From Nitrospinota bacterium (lineage in GTDB: Bacteria; Nitrospinota_A; UBA7883; JACRLM01): a DNA stretch of 6,867 nt. Positions 5,387 through 6,867 of the stretch are shown one piece after another; within the stretch, counting starts at the first letter, position 1; each line of letters begins with the position of its first letter. The translations under genes and the position numbers were made by a program. The DNA lies in NCBI GenBank assembly GCA_015231995.1, contig JADGAO010000179.1, positions 1-6,867 on the forward strand, given 5' to 3'. The notes under the pieces were generated by a model, which was not told the origin of the DNA, made no database searches, and saw only the letters and a list, made by a program, of their open reading frames with translations.

Positions 5387-6471
5387 CAGCCAAGCCTCGC
5401 CTCTATCCACCCACCGCCTATGACAACCTCACCGTGATACAAAACCACCGCCTGTCCCGGCGTGATGGCAAGTTGGGGATTGGCGAACTCGATTACGGCT
5501 CTGCCTTCCTCTGTAAGGTGGACATGCGCCGGAGCTTCCTTGCTTCTGCTTCTGATTTTCGCTGTCAACTCCAGTTTGACAGCCTCATCGGGCGCGATGA
5601 ACCAGTTCATCCTGCCCGCTCTCAATACTTTGCCGTGAACAGATTCCGCGCCGCCAACGACCACGCGGTTAACCGATGGCTCCACCGCCGTTACATACAG
5701 CCGCTCCGAATGGCCTATTCCAAGCCCTCGCCTCTGTCCGACAGTGTAGAAGGGGAACCCTTTGTGTCGTCCCAACACATCGCCTTTTTCGTCCACGATG
5801 TCGCCCGCGTGGACGTTGACGGCTTCGGGGCGCTCTTTTATGAATCTTGCGTAATCGTCGTCCGGGATGAAACATATCTCCTGACTCTCACGCTTGGAGG
5901 CGACGGGCAGGCCATATTTTTCCGCTATGGCGCGTGATTCGGTCTTCGTAAGCTCGCCGAGCGGGAAAATTATCTTGTCCAGCCGCGACGGGTTTATGGA
6001 GAAAAGAAAGTAGCTCTGATCCTTCTCGGCATCCCCGCCTTTGAGAATCGTTTTTGCGCCCATGAACTCGCCGATCCGGGCGTAATGGCCCGTAGCCACC
6101 ATGCTGGCGCCGAACGCAGACCCTTTTTTGAAAAGGAAATCGAATTTTACTTCCTGGTTGCACAAAACGCACGGGTTGGGAGTTCTGCCGGTCATGTATT
6201 CGCCGACGAAGTAGTCCACCACCTTCGTTTTGAACTCTTCCGTGGCGTTGATGGTGTAGTGAGGGAACCCCAGCTTGACAGCCACAGCCCGCGCGTCGTT
6301 AGCGTCGTCGAGCGAACAGCAGGCCCCCTCCCTCGACACTGTATCCGCAGGAGCGTCCCACACCTTCATCGTCACGCCGATAAGCCTGCGCCCCTGTCCA
6401 ACGAGAATCGCGGCGGCGGCGGAGCTGTCCACCCCGCCACTCATCGCCATTAGGATTATGTTTTCGTTCAT
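5386..6471 (-). CDS. mnmA: tRNA-specific 2-thiouridylase MnmA
   Basis: Activates U34 of tRNA-Lys, -Glu and -Gln with ATP and inserts sulfur relayed from a cysteine desulfurase, giving the 2-thio group of wobble uridines. The 361-residue product (368 in E. coli) has the PP-loop MSGGVDSS (10-17), ACCSLDDANDAR (50-61), the nucleophile motif TPNPCVLCN (Cys101), ATGHYAR (126-132), DQSYFLF (151-157) and the second catalytic Cys200 in SQEICFIPDDDYARFI, then YTVGQRRGLGIG (242-253) and a C-terminal beta-barrel. The ATG at 6471 gives the family N-terminus; upstream codons to 6546 run into repeat DNA and are not homologous. No Shine-Dalgarno sequence is evident, but TATAAT lies 6 nt before the ATG. It is the first gene of the mnmA-suhB-TIGR02757 operon. 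Confidence 0.97.
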   Translation of the reverse strand: MNENIILMAMSGGVDSSAAAAILVGQGRRLIGVTMKVWDAPADTVSREGACCSLDDANDARAVAVKLGFPHYTINATEEFKTKVVDYFVGEYMTGRTPNPCVLCNQEVKFDFLFKKGSAFGASMVATGHYARIGEFMGAKTILKGGDAEKDQSYFLFSINPSRLDKIIFPLGELTKTESRAIAEKYGLPVASKRESQEICFIPDDDYARFIKERPEAVNVHAGDIVDEKGDVLGRHKGFPFYTVGQRRGLGIGHSERLYVTAVEPSVNRVVVGGAESVHGKVLRAGRMNWFIAPDEAVKLELTAKIRSRSKEAPAHVHLTEEGRAVIEFANPQLAITPGQAVVLYHGEVVIGGGWIEARLG

Positions 6472-6477
6472 CGGATC

Positions 6478-6483
6478 ATTATA
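6478..6483 (-). promoter_or_regulatory. candidate -10 box giving a leaderless mnmA transcript
   Basis: A perfect TATAAT is read on the minus strand at 6483-6478, with 6 nt between it and the mnmA ATG. Transcription would then begin at or very near the A of the start codon. No Shine-Dalgarno sequence precedes the ATG, which fits. I see no good -35 hexamer at 16-18 nt, so the call rests on the -10 box and its position. Confidence 0.35.
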
Positions 6484-6529
6484 GATGATTGAAAGGTTCG
6501 TGGGAGGTGGAGCTTGCCACGCCCTTTCT

Positions 6530-6655
6530 TTTGTCCCCCTTGGCAATGTAGACCGGCCCTTCTCAGGGCCGAGGGGGTTTAATTTGTCCTTGTGTGGAAT
6601 GAATTAAACCTCCCCCGCCGCTTACAGCGGCGCCCCCTCCTTGCTAAGGAGGGGG
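6530..6655. repeat. composite hairpin repeat, copy B (inverted relative to copy A)
   Basis: This element is the reverse complement of the repeat at 3458-3594 with local changes. It starts TTTGTCCCCCTT, then has CGGCCCT/AGGGCCG (6554-6571), GGTTTAATT (6576-6584) with AATTAAACC (6602-6610), CGCCGC/GCGGCG (6616-6632) and CCCCCTCCTT/AAGGAGGGGG (6633-6655). The CGGCCCT stem differs from CGGCGC in copy A on both arms, so pairing is kept. One arm of the end hairpin is eroded: copy A has CCCCTT where this copy reads TACATT on the opposite strand. It occupies much of the non-coding stretch 6472-6867 upstream of mnmA. Confidence 0.85.
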
Positions 6656-6754
6656 GGGTAGACCGGCCATACTCACCCGTCTCTTCACCCACCCCCTCTT
6701 GATTTTTGTTCTCCGTAGCAAGTAGGCCTTTGCATAATCCATCACGTTCGCAAT

Positions 6755-6844
6755 CTTGTAATTCTGAGCCCTTAGACAAGCTCAGGATAAACTCCGTAAA
6801 GAATCTATCGGCATTGTCATTCTGAGCAACGCGAAGAATCTATC
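6755..6844. repeat. two tandem copies of a CTGAGC...AAGAATCT dispersed repeat
   Basis: Two related segments follow one another: ATTCTGAGC at 6761-6769 leading to AAGAATCTATC at 6799-6809, and CATTCTGAGC at 6818-6827 leading to AAGAATCTATC at 6834-6844. The first contains an inner hairpin, CTGAGC (6764-6769) with GCTCAG (6780-6785), and includes GACAAGCTCAGGA. From memory, sequences of this kind are widespread intergenic repeats in environmental bacterial genomes. The remaining bases between 6659 and 6755 and after 6844 hold no gene I can support. Confidence 0.65.
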
Positions 6845-6867
6845 TGAAAAATAATTTATTCTACTTT

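Noticed and set aside
5387..5410. GTG start at 5410 for suhB
   Set aside because: It would extend into mnmA by 24 nt and adds residues not seen in the family; the TGATG junction at 5384-5388 is the natural start.
6644..6742. Minus-strand reading frame of 32 codons, strongly basic (MDYAKAYLLRRTKIKRG start)
   Set aside because: It ends inside repeat B, its last residues come from the repeat's C-run, there is no ribosome site, and no family is recognised. It could be a gene remnant, but there is no support for calling it.

Overview
The window looks like chromosomal DNA from a GC-rich, probably Gram-negative bacterium that I cannot place taxonomically. It carries ordinary housekeeping genes (mnmA, suhB, fabI), a bacterial copy of the furan-forming enzyme MfnB known from methanofuran synthesis, and many dispersed hairpin repeats in the gaps. 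I see no rRNA, tRNA, CRISPR array, integrase, transposase or plasmid or phage functions. Eight of the nine genes lie on the minus strand.

In the direction of transcription (high to low coordinates), the first block is mnmA, suhB and a TIGR02757/DUF2400 gene. mnmA and suhB share one base (TGATG) and the third gene starts 6 nt after suhB stops, so they form a tight operon. Its products are a tRNA 2-thiolation enzyme, an inositol-monophosphatase-family enzyme and a protein that resembles an endonuclease III-type glycosylase. Upstream of mnmA (6472-6867) there is no convincing gene, only repeats. mnmA has no clear Shine-Dalgarno sequence, but a perfect TATAAT lies where a leaderless transcript would need it.

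The gap 3398-3739 is filled by two kinds of hairpin repeat. The only plus-strand gene follows towards lower coordinates: a 65-residue lysine/alanine-rich protein at 3200-3397, divergent from an FmdB-type zinc-ribbon gene. The zinc-ribbon gene runs closely into an unrecognised 112-residue gene. Next comes a protein built almost entirely of MshEN/GspE-N-like 24-residue units. It has a plausible promoter and lies 31 nt upstream of fabI, with which it is probably co-transcribed. The last gene, mfnB, stands apart and is bordered on both sides by copies of the same paired-hairpin repeat.

I did not find a clearly new multi-gene system. The best leads are the mfnB gene between repeats, the MshEN-like repeat protein linked to fabI, the endonuclease III-like signature in the DUF2400 protein, and two families of REP/BIME-like composite repeats with compensatory base changes.
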